DNA of 64,000 nucleotides from contig PHAV01000005.1 of the NCBI GenBank assembly GCA_002841765.1, forward strand, positions 104,466 through 168,465. The letters run 5' to 3'. This document shows, in pieces, positions 25,103-34,358 of this stretch. Made by a program: the position numbers and the translations under genes. Under the pieces are notes generated by a model. It saw only the letters and a list, made by a program, of their open reading frames with translations. It was not told the origin of the DNA and did not search any database. Numbering within the stretch: the stretch's first letter is position 1; each line of letters starts with the position of its first letter. The stretch is from Deltaproteobacteria bacterium HGW-Deltaproteobacteria-4. Lineage in GTDB: Bacteria; Desulfobacterota; Desulfuromonadia; Desulfuromonadales; UBA2197.

Positions 25103-26182
25103 ATGTCCAGCACTTTCGGCACCCTCTTTCGTTGTACCACCTTTGGGGAATCGCATGGCGACGGCGTCGGCGTCGTCGTCGACGGCTGTCCCTCCCTCCT
25201 CCCGCTTTGTGCGGCCGAGATCCAGAGTCAGCTCGACCGGCGGCGTCCCGGACAGAGTGCGGTGGCGACGCCGCGCGCTGAAGCCGATCAGGTGCGCATC
25301 CTTTCCGGCGTCGAAGGGGGATTGACCCTCGGTTCACCCATCGCCCTGCTGGTCGAGAACAGCAGCCAGCGCCCTGGTGATTACGGCGCCATGAGTCAGA
25401 TTCCGCGGCCGTCCCATGCCGATTATACCTACCAGATGAAGTACGGCCTGCGCTCCGCCAGTGGCGGCGGCCGCGCCAGCGCCCGCGAGACGATCGGCCG
25501 CGTCGCTGCCGGTGCCATTGCCGAACTCTTTTTGCAGCGCAGCCACGGCATCGAGATTGTCGCCTGGGTGAGTAGTGTCGGCCCGATCGATGCCCCGGTT
25601 GTTGATCCGCTCACCATTCAACGCGAACTCGTCGACCGCACCATCGTCCGCTGTCCACATGGGCCGACAGCGCAGAACATGGAGGAGGAAATCCTCGCTG
25701 CCCGCGGCGAGCACGATTCGGTCGGCGGCGTCATCTCCTGTGTCTGTCGCAATGTGCCGGCCGGTCTCGGCGAGCCGGTCTTCGGCAAGCTGGGCGCCCT
25801 CTTGGCGCAGGCGATGCTCTCACTCCCCGCCGCCAAGGGCTTCGAGATCGGCTCCGGCTTTGCCGGCAGCCGCATGCGCGGTTCGGTTCACAACGATCCC
25901 TTTGTGCGCAAGGGAGATCGTCTCGGCACCAGCAGCAACCACAGCGGCGGGGTGCAGGGGGGGATCAGCAACGGCGAGCCGATCCTCTTCCGGGTTGCCT
26001 TCAAGCCGGTGCCGACCATCGGCCGGGAACAGGCGACCGTCGACTTTAGCGGCGAGCCGACCCTCCTCGCCGCCAAGGGCCGACACGACCCCTGCGTCGT
26101 CCCCCGTGCCGTGCCGATCGTCGAAGCGATGGCGGCGCTGGTCCTTGCCGACCTGACGCTACTGCAGCGGCGGATGGGCTGA
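25103..26182 (+). CDS. aroC: Chorismate synthase
   Basis: Last step of the shikimate pathway: 1,4-elimination of EPSP to chorismate with reduced FMN. At 359 residues the length is normal. The three family signatures are visible: [16 protein letters not shown] near the N-terminus, [14 protein letters not shown] near 117-130, and [21 protein letters not shown] near the C-terminus. The ATG follows AGGAGG. It stands 105 bases after ispF and one base before the kinase gene, so it probably starts its own unit. Confidence 0.97.
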   Translation: MSSTFGTLFRCTTFGESHGDGVGVVVDGCPSLLPLCAAEIQSQLDRRRPGQSAVATPRAEADQVRILSGVEGGLTLGSPIALLVENSSQRPGDYGAMSQIPRPSHADYTYQMKYGLRSASGGGRASARETIGRVAAGAIAELFLQRSHGIEIVAWVSSVGPIDAPVVDPLTIQRELVDRTIVRCPHGPTAQNMEEEILAARGEHDSVGGVISCVCRNVPAGLGEPVFGKLGALLAQAMLSLPAAKGFEIGSGFAGSRMRGSVHNDPFVRKGDRLGTSSNHSGGVQGGISNGEPILFRVAFKPVPTIGREQATVDFSGEPTLLAAKGRHDPCVVPRAVPIVEAMAALVLADLTLLQRRMG

Positions 26183-26183
26183 G

Positions 26184-27167
26184 ATGAAGAATAGCGAGCA
26201 CCCCTTTACCACTCTTACTCCCGAGCGGGTCATGGATGCGGTGGAGAGCTGCGGTTATCGCTGCGATTGCCGCACCTTTGCCCTCAACAGCTATGAAAAT
26301 CGTGTCTACCAGGTTGGCATCGATGACGGCGCACCGCTCATCGCCAAATTCTATCGCCCCGAGCGCTGGAGTGTCGCTCAGATCCAGGAAGAGCACCGTT
26401 TTACCCTCGAACTTGCCAGCCATGAACTTCCGGTCGTCGCTCCCCTCTGCGGCGAGGATGACGTCACTCTCCACCGCTTTGCCGGTTTCCACTTTGCCCT
26501 TTATCGCCGCGAAGGCGGCCACGCCCCGGAGTTCGATGACCCCGAGCAGCTCCTCAGCCTCGGCCGCTGTCTCGGCCGCATCCACCGTATCGGTGCGGTT
26601 CGCCCCTTCCGCCATCGCCCGCCCCTCGACCGCGCCACCTTCGGGGTGCAGAGCGTCGACCTCCTGCGCGAGCGTTTTGTCCCGCCCGAATATCTCGCTA
26701 ATTACACCGCCGTCAGCAGTGACCTCCTTGCCGCCATCGATACCCACTTTGCCGCGGCCGGCGAAGTGGCGCTGATCCGTACGCACGGCGACTGCCACAG
26801 CGGCAACATCCTCTGGCGGGGGAACGGCCCGCACTTTGTCGACTTCGACGATGCGCGTATGGCGCCGGCCGTGCAGGATCTGTGGATGATGCTCTCCGGT
26901 GATGATGAAGCCAGGCGCGGACAGATCGAAATTCTCCTGGCCGGTTATGACGAGTTCCACGACTTCGACCGCCGTGAACTGCGCCTGATCGAAGCGCTGC
27001 GCGCCCTGCGTATGCTCCATTACTGCGCTTGGCTGGCGAACCGATGGAGCGACCCGATCTTCCCTGCGACCTTTAGCTGGTTTAATACCTCGCGCTACTG
27101 GGAAGGCCATATCCATGAACTGCGCGAACAACTGGCGCAGATGCAGGAACCTTTTTTAGAGCTGTAA
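26184..27167 (+). CDS. srkA: Stress-response Ser/Thr kinase, SrkA/RdoA (YihE)-like
   Basis: A 327-residue aminoglycoside-phosphotransferase-fold kinase. Signs: LNSYENRVYQVG, the ATP-site lysine in LIAKFYRPERWS, the catalytic loop THGDCHSGNILWR at about 195-208 and the metal-binding FVDFDDARMAP. In E. coli SrkA (YihE) counters stress-induced death and links to the Cpx response. The gene begins one base after aroC's stop, so it is probably co-transcribed with it. Its substrate here is unknown. Confidence 0.9.
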   Translation: MKNSEHPFTTLTPERVMDAVESCGYRCDCRTFALNSYENRVYQVGIDDGAPLIAKFYRPERWSVAQIQEEHRFTLELASHELPVVAPLCGEDDVTLHRFAGFHFALYRREGGHAPEFDDPEQLLSLGRCLGRIHRIGAVRPFRHRPPLDRATFGVQSVDLLRERFVPPEYLANYTAVSSDLLAAIDTHFAAAGEVALIRTHGDCHSGNILWRGNGPHFVDFDDARMAPAVQDLWMMLSGDDEARRGQIEILLAGYDEFHDFDRRELRLIEALRALRMLHYCAWLANRWSDPIFPATFSWFNTSRYWEGHIHELREQLAQMQEPFLEL

Positions 27168-27189
27168 CGAATCCGTCGGGAGTTGGTCC

Positions 27190-28095
27190 ATGCATAATTT
27201 TGTCCTTCTCATCGCCTGCTTCCTTATCGGCATCGGCCTGCGCCAGACCGGACGCTTTCCCGAGTCGGCCGCAGCCACCCTCAACGCCTTTATCATTCAT
27301 GTTTCGCTGCCGGCAATCACCCTCCTGCACATTCACAAACTCAAACTCGATCCGGCCCTGATCTATTCGGCCCTGATGCCGTGGCTGCTCTTTGCTGCGG
27401 CCATCCCCTTCTTCTGGGGGGTGGGGAAGTTACTTCGCCTCGATAAAGCCAGCATCGGCGTTCTCATCCTCGTCGGCGGCCTCGGAAATACCTCCTTTGT
27501 CGGCCTGCCGATGATCGAAGCTTACTACGGTAAAGAGTTTCTTCCGGTCGGTCTGATTGTCGATCAGTTCGGCTCCTTTCTCGTCCTCTCCACCCTCGGT
27601 ATCGCCGTCGCGACCTACTGCTCGTCCGGTGCAGTCTCGGCGGGGATGATGCTGCGCAAAATCCTCCTCTTCCCCCCTTTCCAAGCGTTGGTCATCGCCT
27701 TTCTTCTCCGTCCCGTCCCCTACCCGGAATGGCTGATCATCGTGCTGCAGCGCCTTGGCGATACCCTGACACCCCTGGCCCTCGCCTCGGTCGGATTTCA
27801 GCTTCGTTTTGCCGGCATCGGCGGCGAACTCAAGGCGCTGAGCACCGGCCTTTTGTACAAACTCCTCCTCGGGCCGGCGTTGATGTTCCTTCTCTTTGTC
27901 CTCCTCCTCGGCGGCAGCGGCACCACACTGCAAGTGACGATCTTCGAAGCGGCGATGGCACCGATGATCTCCGCCGGCATCATCGCCAACGATCATCAGC
28001 TCAATCCGCGCTTGACCAACCTCATGATCGGCATCGGTATTCCCCTCTCTTTTCTCACTCTCGCCCTTTGGCATTGGCTGCTGCGCGGTATTTGA
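27190..28095 (+). CDS. AEC-family (auxin efflux carrier) permease
   Basis: A 301-residue membrane protein with about ten hydrophobic helices in two halves. It shows the AEC-type pattern: VSLPAITLLHIHKL in helix 2 and GLGNTSFVGLPMIEAYYG in the middle. The bacterial members I know of transport dicarboxylates such as malate, or unknown solutes; the substrate cannot be read here. It sits 22 bases after the srkA-like gene and ends at a strong hairpin, so the aroC-srkA-AEC run may be one transcript. Confidence 0.88.
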   Translation: MHNFVLLIACFLIGIGLRQTGRFPESAAATLNAFIIHVSLPAITLLHIHKLKLDPALIYSALMPWLLFAAAIPFFWGVGKLLRLDKASIGVLILVGGLGNTSFVGLPMIEAYYGKEFLPVGLIVDQFGSFLVLSTLGIAVATYCSSGAVSAGMMLRKILLFPPFQALVIAFLLRPVPYPEWLIIVLQRLGDTLTPLALASVGFQLRFAGIGGELKALSTGLLYKLLLGPALMFLLFVLLLGGSGTTLQVTIFEAAMAPMISAGIIANDHQLNPRLTNLMIGIGIPLSFLTLALWHWLLRGI

Positions 28096-28123
28096 ATATA
28101 GATTGCTGACAGTGGCAGGACTA

Positions 28124-28165
28124 TAACGACAAAAGGCACCCCATAGAGGATGCCTTTTGTCGTTA
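28124..28165 (+). terminator. Intrinsic terminator between the AEC permease gene and murB
   Basis: A 15-base perfect stem: TAACGACAAAAGGCA (28124-28138) with TGCCTTTTGTCGTTA (28151-28165), 12-base loop. TTTTC follows on the plus strand. It can serve both converging genes. Confidence 0.8.
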
Positions 28166-28184
28166 TTTTCTGTGAAGCAAGTGC

Positions 28185-29159
28185 TCAGGGGCGCGGGCAA
28201 GCCAGATGCGCCGGTACGATCTCGCAGGTGGGGTTGACGTAGCGCACTTCGCAGTCGAGTTCAAAGCCGATGGCTTTGCGGACCTCGGCGCGGATGGCAG
28301 TGATCAGGGTCAGGACATCGTCGGCAGTGGCGCCACCGCGGTTGACGATAAAGTTGGCATGCCGCAGAGAGACTTCCGCTCCGCCAACCCGCCGCCCTTT
28401 GAGGCCGCGCTCTTCGATGATACGACCGGGCGGCCCGACGCTGGCATGCATGGCGGCGCTGCTGAGAAAGACCGAACCGCAGTTGGGGAGACGTAAAGGA
28501 AACTTCTGCCGCCGCTCGCGCAGATCGGCAAGCATGGCCTGACGGATAACGCGGCGATCGCCGCGGGGGCAGGCGAGGTCCACTCTGACGACGACTCCAC
28601 CGTTTCCCTGCAAAGCGCTGTGGCGGTAGGAAAAGTCGCAGGCTGTTGCGCTCAATTCTTGAATCTCCCCTTCCGGAGTGACGAGGGTGACGCGCTCGAC
28701 CAGATCACCGATACATTGGCGATGGCTGCCGCCGTTCATCAGAACCAGTCCGCCGACGGTGCCGGGGATACCGATAATATGTTCCAGTCCGGTCAATCCG
28801 GCCTGTTGGGCTTTGCGGGCGAGGCCGGGGATCCAGACCCCCGCCTCGGCTCTTATCCGTTCTTCTTCGATTTGCAGACTGGAAAAGTGCTGGCCAAGGC
28901 GCAGGACGATGCCGCGTACGCCGGCGTCGCTGAAGAGGAGATTGCTCCCTTGACCGATGACGACGCAGGGAAGGGCGTGTTGGTAGGCAAAGCGGCGAAG
29001 GCGCTGAATCTGGGCGATATTTTGCGGTTCGACCAGGAGATCGGCGGGGCCGCCGATGCGCCAGGTGCAGTAATTCCTCAGAGGGGCGGCAAAGGTACAG
29101 AGACCAACATCGAGTCGGGAGAGTTCTGTCAGGAGGGAGAGTCGGGCGGCGTTGGTCAT
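28185..29159 (-). CDS. murB: UDP-N-acetylenolpyruvoylglucosamine reductase
   Basis: Reduces UDP-GlcNAc-enolpyruvate to UDP-MurNAc with NADPH and FAD, a cytoplasmic step of peptidoglycan synthesis. At 324 residues it matches the type I/II MurB range. Visible: NYCTWRIGGPADLLVEP (FAD domain), VVIGQGSNLLFSD, GIPGTVGGLVLMNGG, the catalytic Ser in NCGSVFLSS and a conserved C-terminal Glu region. The ribosome site is weak. A hairpin separates it from the upstream SlyD-like gene, so it probably has its own promoter. It is not next to other mur genes here. Confidence 0.96.
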   Translation of the reverse strand: MTNAARLSLLTELSRLDVGLCTFAAPLRNYCTWRIGGPADLLVEPQNIAQIQRLRRFAYQHALPCVVIGQGSNLLFSDAGVRGIVLRLGQHFSSLQIEEERIRAEAGVWIPGLARKAQQAGLTGLEHIIGIPGTVGGLVLMNGGSHRQCIGDLVERVTLVTPEGEIQELSATACDFSYRHSALQGNGGVVVRVDLACPRGDRRVIRQAMLADLRERRQKFPLRLPNCGSVFLSSAAMHASVGPPGRIIEERGLKGRRVGGAEVSLRHANFIVNRGGATADDVLTLITAIRAEVRKAIGFELDCEVRYVNPTCEIVPAHLACPRP

Positions 29160-29182
29160 GGGCAGGCTGCCATTATTAACAA

Positions 29183-29215
29183 GAAAAGGGGCGTCGTTTG
29201 CAGACGCCCCTTTTC
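29183..29215 (-). terminator. Intrinsic terminator of the SlyD-like gene
   Basis: GAAAAGGGGCGTC (29183-29195) pairs with GACGCCCCTTTTC (29203-29215), 7-base loop. On the minus strand T-rich sequence follows. It lies between the slyD-like stop and murB start. Confidence 0.75.
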
Positions 29216-29234
29216 CAGGTTCAGTGTGTGGCGG

Positions 29235-29768
29235 TTAGGCCGGGAGAATTTCGATGAGCTCGATGTCGAAGGTCAAATCTTCGCCGGCCAAGGGGTGATT
29301 GGCGTCAAAGGTGATGGTCTTCTCGTCGGCATCGATCACGACAACTTCCATGCTTTCGTCATTTTCGTCGGTGAGGACGAGTTCGGCACCGATCTCGGGA
29401 ATGAGATCGCTCGGCAGTTCGCTGCGCTCGATGACCATGACCCGCTCTTCGTCGTATTCGCCAAAAGCGTCGACAGCCGGAATGACGATGGTTTTGGTCT
29501 CGCCCGGCGACATGCCGATCAGACCTTCTTCAATCAGTTCAAAGAAGTCGCCTTCGCCGATCGTTAGTTCCATCGGGCCGACTTCCGAATCGCAACCACA
29601 ATCGTCGCCCGCATCCGAGCAGCAGCTGCTATCTTCGCAGCTCGAATCATCGCAGCCGCAGCCATCGTCATCACATTCGCCGGGGCGGGTCGAATCGATG
29701 ATGGTGCCGTCTTCCAGTTTGCCGGTGAAATCGATTCTGACGCGATCCCCTTTTTTTACCTGTGCCAT
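29235..29768 (-). CDS. slyD: FKBP-type peptidyl-prolyl isomerase, SlyD-like, with Cys/Asp-rich insert
   Basis: A 177-residue isomerase/chaperone. The FKBP core is split as usual by the insert-in-flap domain: VKKGDRVRIDFTGKLEDG, then ELTIGEGDFFELIEEGLIGM and GEYDEERVMVIERSELP, ending NHPLAGEDLTFDIELIEI. Unusually, residues about 30-62 form an extra loop with eight cysteines and many Asp/Ser (C32, C37, C39, C44, C49, C50, C57, C59). In E. coli SlyD the metal-binding residues are a His/Cys-rich C-terminal tail, which is missing here. A metal-storage or nickel-delivery role for the loop is inference. Confidence 0.92.
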   Translation of the reverse strand: MAQVKKGDRVRIDFTGKLEDGTIIDSTRPGECDDDGCGCDDSSCEDSSCCSDAGDDCGCDSEVGPMELTIGEGDFFELIEEGLIGMSPGETKTIVIPAVDAFGEYDEERVMVIERSELPSDLIPEIGAELVLTDENDESMEVVVIDADEKTITFDANHPLAGEDLTFDIELIEILPA

Positions 29769-29902
29769 ATGAATCCCTTTCTTCTTAACGTATGTGGTGG
29801 AATTGATCGTTTAGGATACGGCATGAACGCGCGTTGCGTCTACAGAAAAGCCGGTGGAACAAAGAAAAATAATTTAGCGAAGGAGGTATCTGTTTATCTA
29901 AT

Positions 29903-29932
29903 TTGACAAAGCGTACAGGAGTCGACTAATTT
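29903..29932 (+). promoter_or_regulatory. Promoter for the YqaA-like gene, possibly giving a leaderless mRNA
   Basis: A perfect TTGACA at 29903-29908, an 18-base spacer and TAATTT at 29927-29932. The ATG is only eight bases after the -10, so transcription should start at or near the start codon. No ribosome site precedes the ATG, which agrees with leaderless translation. Confidence 0.45.
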
Positions 29933-29940
29933 GCCGCACT

Positions 29941-30393
29941 ATGGATTTTACCAATCTCGACCCCGCGACCGGCTATCTGGCCCTCTTCGCCCTGAGTTTT
30001 ACCGCCGCAACCCTCCTCCCTCTCGGTTCGGAATGGCTGCTGGCGGCGTTGCTCCTCAAGGGGGGCGAGCCGGTTGTGCTTGTCTCTATTGCCACCCTCG
30101 GCAACCTGCTCGGGGCGGTGACGACCTGGCTGATCGGGCGTTATGGCGGCGATTTTCTCATCCGGCGCTGTCTGCGCATCGATGCCGAAACGCAGAGAAG
30201 AGCCGAGGAGCGTTATGGCCGCTATGGCATCTGGTCGCTGTTGTTCTCCTGGGTGCCGCTGATCGGCGATCCTCTTTGTCTTATCGCCGGGATTTTTCGT
30301 GTACGTCTGACCCTCTTCATCCCTCTGGTCGGCGCCGGCAAACTCGGACGCTATGGCCTGCTCGCCTGGGCGGTCGTTGCGGGGGTGAATTGA
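29941..30393 (+). CDS. YqaA-like (SNARE-associated/DedA-related) membrane protein
   Basis: A 150-residue inner-membrane protein with four or five hydrophobic stretches. It has the DedA/YqaA landmarks: SFTAATLLPLGSEWLLAALL, the glycine-rich VSIATLGNLLGAVTTWLIGRYGG, and the charged re-entrant region LLFSWVPLIGDPLCLIAGI. DedA-superfamily members are linked to lipid scrambling and membrane homeostasis; the YqaA branch is poorly characterised. No ribosome site precedes the ATG (see the promoter entry). It lies 21 bases before the AspT-like transporter gene. Confidence 0.85.
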   Translation: MDFTNLDPATGYLALFALSFTAATLLPLGSEWLLAALLLKGGEPVVLVSIATLGNLLGAVTTWLIGRYGGDFLIRRCLRIDAETQRRAEERYGRYGIWSLLFSWVPLIGDPLCLIAGIFRVRLTLFIPLVGAGKLGRYGLLAWAVVAGVN

Positions 30394-30414
30394 AATGCTA
30401 GTGAGTGAGGCACA

Positions 30415-32010
30415 ATGTCTTTGATCTATGACCCGATCTTCCTTCTGCTGTTGATCATCGTCCTTGGCGAGCTCCTTGGCAAGGTGCGCATTGCCGGCTT
30501 TGTCATCGGTCCGGCGGCGACGATCTTCGTTGCCCTTGCTTTCGGCCACTTTGGTATTCTCCTTCCCGAGGGGATCCGCAATATCGGCCTTGCCATGTTC
30601 ATTTACGCAGTCGCCCTGCAGTCGGCCCCGGGGTTCATCAACTCCTTTCGTCATCACGGTCTGGCGATGGCCCTCTGCGTTCTCGCCGTTGCCGCCACCG
30701 GCGCCCTCACTGCTTACGGCGCATCGCTCCTCTTCGATTTTGATCCCGGCACCGTCGCCGGCTTGATGGCCGGGAGCATGACCAGCACTCCGGCCCTGGC
30801 TGCCGCCGTCGATCTCCTCGGCCCCGGCGCTGCCACTGCCGCTTACGGGGTCACCTACGGCTTCGGTGTACTTGGCGTTGCCCTCTTTGTCCAACTCCTC
30901 CCCCGTCTGAGCAAGCGAGCGATCAAAGAGGAGGAAGCCAGCCTCAAGGCCGAACTTGATCGGGACAATCCGCCGATCAGCTCCATCCACCTTGAAATCA
31001 CCAACCCCGGGATTGCCGGCCGCCGCGTCGACTCCCTCAAGCTGCAGGCGATTGCGCCGGTGACGATTACCCGCCTTCTGACCCAGGGGGCGAGCGAACC
31101 GGTGCTGGTGCGGGGAGGGACGATCTTTAGCCTTGGCGACCGCATCCGGGTGGCTGGTCGGCCCGATGATCTGGCGCGCATCTCCCCCTTTCTCGGTCAC
31201 CCGATCGAAAAGGAGATCGCCTTTGATCGTGTCCTGTCGAAGAAGAGCATCGTCGTTTCACGCCGTAAAATCGTCGGTAAGACTCTGGGCTTCTTTAATG
31301 TCCGGGAAGTCTTCAATGTGCAGATCACCCGGGTCACCCGTAACGGTATCGATCTTCCGCCGGCGATCGATCTGCGCCTCCATCTTGGCGATGTTCTCCA
31401 TGCAGTCGGCGACGAGCGGTCGCTGGAGAATGTCACCCGTATCATCGGCAACGATGTCAAGGCGACCTACGAGATCGGTATGCTGCCGATCCTGATGGGT
31501 CTTCTGGTCGGCTTTGCTCTCAGTCGCATTACCCTGCCGCTCCCCTTTTTCGGCGACTTTACCCTCGGGACCACCGGCGGAGTCCTTATCGCCGGTCTTT
31601 TTCTTGGCAGCCTATACAGCACCGGGCCGCTGATCTGGGATGTGCCGGCCGCTGGTAACCGCCTGATCCGCGACCTTGGTCTTGCCCTCTTCATGGCCGC
31701 GGTTGGCACCGCTGCCGGCGGCACTCTCATTGCCACACTGCAACAGCAGGGATTCAGCCTCTTTGTCGCCGGGGTGGCAGTGACACTTCTCCCCCTCACT
31801 GTCGGCGCTGCTCTCGGGCTCCTTTACTTTCGCATCAACTTCCTCCGTCTCCTCGGCGTTCTGGTCGGCGCCATGACCAGCGCTTCCGGCCTTGCCGCTG
31901 CCAATAATCTCTCGGCCACCCCTTATGCCGCCTCCGCCTACGCCACCGTCTATCCGCTGGCGATGATCGCCAAGATTGTTGCGGTGAAGATTCTGGTGAT
32001 GATCCTTTAA
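30415..32010 (+). CDS. AspT/YidE-family putative transporter
   Basis: A 531-residue polytopic membrane protein of the aspartate:alanine exchanger type. Two hydrophobic repeats of about five helices flank a cytoplasmic centre with two TrkA-C (RCK_C)-like domains (about 185-345: VTITRLLTQG and DLRLHLGDVLHAVGDE). Each repeat holds the characteristic motif in MAGSMTSTPALAAA (N-terminal half) and VGAMTSASGLAAANN (C-terminal half). This duplication is diagnostic of the AspT family. The substrate is unknown, probably a small anion. It may be co-transcribed with the YqaA-like gene. Confidence 0.9.
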   Translation: MSLIYDPIFLLLLIIVLGELLGKVRIAGFVIGPAATIFVALAFGHFGILLPEGIRNIGLAMFIYAVALQSAPGFINSFRHHGLAMALCVLAVAATGALTAYGASLLFDFDPGTVAGLMAGSMTSTPALAAAVDLLGPGAATAAYGVTYGFGVLGVALFVQLLPRLSKRAIKEEEASLKAELDRDNPPISSIHLEITNPGIAGRRVDSLKLQAIAPVTITRLLTQGASEPVLVRGGTIFSLGDRIRVAGRPDDLARISPFLGHPIEKEIAFDRVLSKKSIVVSRRKIVGKTLGFFNVREVFNVQITRVTRNGIDLPPAIDLRLHLGDVLHAVGDERSLENVTRIIGNDVKATYEIGMLPILMGLLVGFALSRITLPLPFFGDFTLGTTGGVLIAGLFLGSLYSTGPLIWDVPAAGNRLIRDLGLALFMAAVGTAAGGTLIATLQQQGFSLFVAGVAVTLLPLTVGAALGLLYFRINFLRLLGVLVGAMTSASGLAAANNLSATPYAASAYATVYPLAMIAKIVAVKILVMIL

Positions 32011-32078
32011 GCTCCGGATAAAAAATGTTATAACGGGTTGCCTGATCGGCTTAATTTTCTTCCCGCAGGAGCCCCCTC

Positions 32079-33719
32079 ATGCCCGAAAATCTCATTGTCC
32101 GCACCCCCTCGGCTTACGATTATCCCTTGCTGATCAAGAATCTTCTTTCTACGCCGATTGTCAATAACCCGGCGCAGGAGATCGTCTATCGTGATCAAGT
32201 GCGTCACACTTACCGTGACCTGCATCGGCGGATTCAGTCTCTGGCGGGTGCCCTGACCGCCCTCGGGGTCAAGCGCGGCGATACAGTGGCGGTGATGGAC
32301 TGGGACAGCCATCGTTATCTCGAACTCTTCTTTGCCGTGCCGATGCTCGGCGCGGTCCTCCATACGGTTAATGTCCGCCTCTCACCGGAGCAGATCCTTT
32401 ATACGGTCGATCATGCCGAAGATGACCTGATTCTCGTCCACAGCGATTTTTTGCCGATCCTGGAGCAGATTCGCGGCCGCATCGAGTTGAGTCACGGTTA
32501 TGTCCTCCTCAGCGATGACGCCGTGCAGCCGGAGTCTTCGATCCCCTTTGTTGGGGAGTATGAAGCCCTCCTCGAAGCGGCGACTGATCACTTTACCTTC
32601 CCGGATTTTGACGAGAATACCCGCGCCACGACCTTTTATACCACCGGCACGACCGGGCTCCCCAAGGGGGTTTACTTCAGCCATCGGCAGCTCGTCCTCC
32701 ATACCCTCGGCGTTTTGGCGACCCTCGGTGCCAAAACCCAGGGGAGCTTTCATCGCGACGATGTCTATATGCCGCTGACGCCTATGTTTCATGTTCATGC
32801 CTGGGGGATGCCCTATGTAGCGACGATGCTCGGGGTCAAACAGGTCTATCCGGGGCGCTATCTGCCCGATCATCTCCTGTCGCTGATCGACCGGGAGAAA
32901 GTGACCTTTTCACACTGTGTGCCGACAATTCTGCACATGCTCCTCAAACATCCGCACGCCGCAACGGTCGATCTCTCTGCCTGGAAGGTGATCATCGGCG
33001 GTGCCGCCTTCCCGCGCTCTCTCTGTCTGGAGGCGCTGAGTCATGGCATCGATGTCTTCAGTGGCTATGGCATGTCAGAAACCTGCCCGATCCTGACCTT
33101 TTCGCAGCTCACCAGGGAGATGCTTGCTCTCTCCGCTGAAGAGCAGGCAGTGATTCGCTGCAAGACTGGACTGGCTCTACCGTTGGTCGATCTGCGGATT
33201 GTCGATGCAGAGATGAAGGAACTCCCCTGGGACGGTGTCAGCCCCGGCGAGATTGTCGTGCGGGCGCCGTGGCTGACTCAGGGATATCTCAAGGAGCAGA
33301 AAGCTTCAGAGCGCCTCTGGGAAGGAGGGTATCTGCATACCAATGATGTGGCAGTTCGCGATGCAAGTGGTTATGTGCGGATTACCGACCGGACCAAGGA
33401 TGTCATCAAGGTCGCGGGGGAGTGGGTCTCCTCCCTGGAGTTGGAGGATATTCTCGCCCATCATCCCGCCGTGGCCGAGGTGGCGGTTATTGCTCTGCCT
33501 GACAACAAGTGGGGGGAACGGCCCTTGGCTCTGGTCGTCGCCAAGGCCGGGCATGAGCTCACTGAAAAGGAGTTAAATCATCATGTGCGGGAGTATGCCG
33601 AGACCGGGGTGGTGAACAAGCAGGTGGTGCTGATGAAGGTACGTCTGATTGAGGCGATCGACAAGACCAGCGTCGGCAAGATTAACAAGGTCGCCCTGCG
33701 TGAAAAGTACCTAAAATAA
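32079..33719 (+). CDS. Acyl-CoA synthetase (AMP-forming), fatty-acid type
   Basis: Activates a carboxylic acid to its CoA thioester through an acyl-AMP. At 546 residues it fits medium/long-chain FadD-like enzymes. The P-loop-like motif TFYTTGTTGLPKGVYFSHRQ is at about 187-206, followed by SGYGMSETCP and the hinge/catalytic region YVRITDRTKDVIKVAGEWVSSLELE with the C-terminal lysine in TSVGKINKVALRE. The chain-length preference cannot be read. The gene stands alone, has AGGAG before its ATG and ends at a strong hairpin. Confidence 0.92.
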   Translation: MPENLIVRTPSAYDYPLLIKNLLSTPIVNNPAQEIVYRDQVRHTYRDLHRRIQSLAGALTALGVKRGDTVAVMDWDSHRYLELFFAVPMLGAVLHTVNVRLSPEQILYTVDHAEDDLILVHSDFLPILEQIRGRIELSHGYVLLSDDAVQPESSIPFVGEYEALLEAATDHFTFPDFDENTRATTFYTTGTTGLPKGVYFSHRQLVLHTLGVLATLGAKTQGSFHRDDVYMPLTPMFHVHAWGMPYVATMLGVKQVYPGRYLPDHLLSLIDREKVTFSHCVPTILHMLLKHPHAATVDLSAWKVIIGGAAFPRSLCLEALSHGIDVFSGYGMSETCPILTFSQLTREMLALSAEEQAVIRCKTGLALPLVDLRIVDAEMKELPWDGVSPGEIVVRAPWLTQGYLKEQKASERLWEGGYLHTNDVAVRDASGYVRITDRTKDVIKVAGEWVSSLELEDILAHHPAVAEVAVIALPDNKWGERPLALVVAKAGHELTEKELNHHVREYAETGVVNKQVVLMKVRLIEAIDKTSVGKINKVALREKYLK

Positions 33720-33723
33720 AAAG

Positions 33724-33766
33724 AAGCGCCCCCTGGAACTTTGCCATCATTCCGGGGGGCGCTTTT
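33724..33766 (+). terminator. Intrinsic terminator after the acyl-CoA synthetase gene
   Basis: AAGCGCCCCC (33724-33733) pairs with GGGGGCGCTT (33755-33764), with further pairing of TGGAA/TTCC, and is followed by TTTT. It may also serve the convergent rubrerythrin gene. Confidence 0.75.
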
Positions 33767-33793
33767 ATCTGGGGAGCCGGTGGTTCGGTCCGG

Positions 33794-34330
33794 TTAGTAG
33801 TGCTCTTCGACGAGTTCGAAGTAGCCTTGCGGATGTTTGCAGACCGGGCAGACCTTCGGGGCTTCGACGCCTTCATGGAGATGACCGCATTTGCGGCAGC
33901 GCCAGCGGGCTGACTCTTCCTGCTTGAAGAGGGTCCCGGCTTCGAGCTCTTCCAGGAGTTTTTGATAGCGTTCCTGATGGGCCTTTTCGATCTTGCCGAT
34001 TGCCTGAAAGAGAAAGGCGATTTCCGGAAAGCCTTCTTCCCTGGCCTGTTGCGCCATACGCGGATACATCTCGCTGAATTCGTCCATCTCGCCGGCCGCG
34101 GCCGCCCGCAGGTTGTCAGCGGTGTTGCCGATGCCGTTCAGGAGCTTGAAGTGGAGCTTGGCATGTTCCATCTCATTCTCGGCGGTTTCGAGAAAGTAGG
34201 CGGCAATTCTTTCGTAGCCTTCTTTTTGTGCCACCTTGGCAAAATAGGTGTACTTGTTGCGCGCCTGCGATTCTCCGGCAAAGGCGTCATGCAGGTTCTG
34301 TTCGGTTTTACTTCCTTTGAGTTCGGGCAT
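33794..34330 (-). CDS. rbr: Rubrerythrin
   Basis: A 178-residue peroxide-reducing diiron protein of anaerobes. The N-terminal four-helix domain carries the diiron ligands (FAGESQARNKYTYFA, ETAENEMEHAKLHF, FQAIGKIEKAHQERY). The C-terminal rubredoxin-like knuckle has two Cys pairs (CRKCGH and CPVCKHPQ). The length is normal. It is adjacent to a ferritin-like gene on the same strand, with a 28-base gap, so the two probably form an oxidative-stress/iron pair. Confidence 0.96.
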   Translation of the reverse strand: MPELKGSKTEQNLHDAFAGESQARNKYTYFAKVAQKEGYERIAAYFLETAENEMEHAKLHFKLLNGIGNTADNLRAAAAGEMDEFSEMYPRMAQQAREEGFPEIAFLFQAIGKIEKAHQERYQKLLEELEAGTLFKQEESARWRCRKCGHLHEGVEAPKVCPVCKHPQGYFELVEEHY

Positions 34331-34358
34331 GGGGCACTCCTGTGAGGGGTTGAAGAAC

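Noticed and set aside
29926..31200. A 424-codon minus-strand frame
   Set aside because: Antisense to the YqaA-like and AspT-like genes; low-complexity Glu/Gly/Arg content and no start signal.
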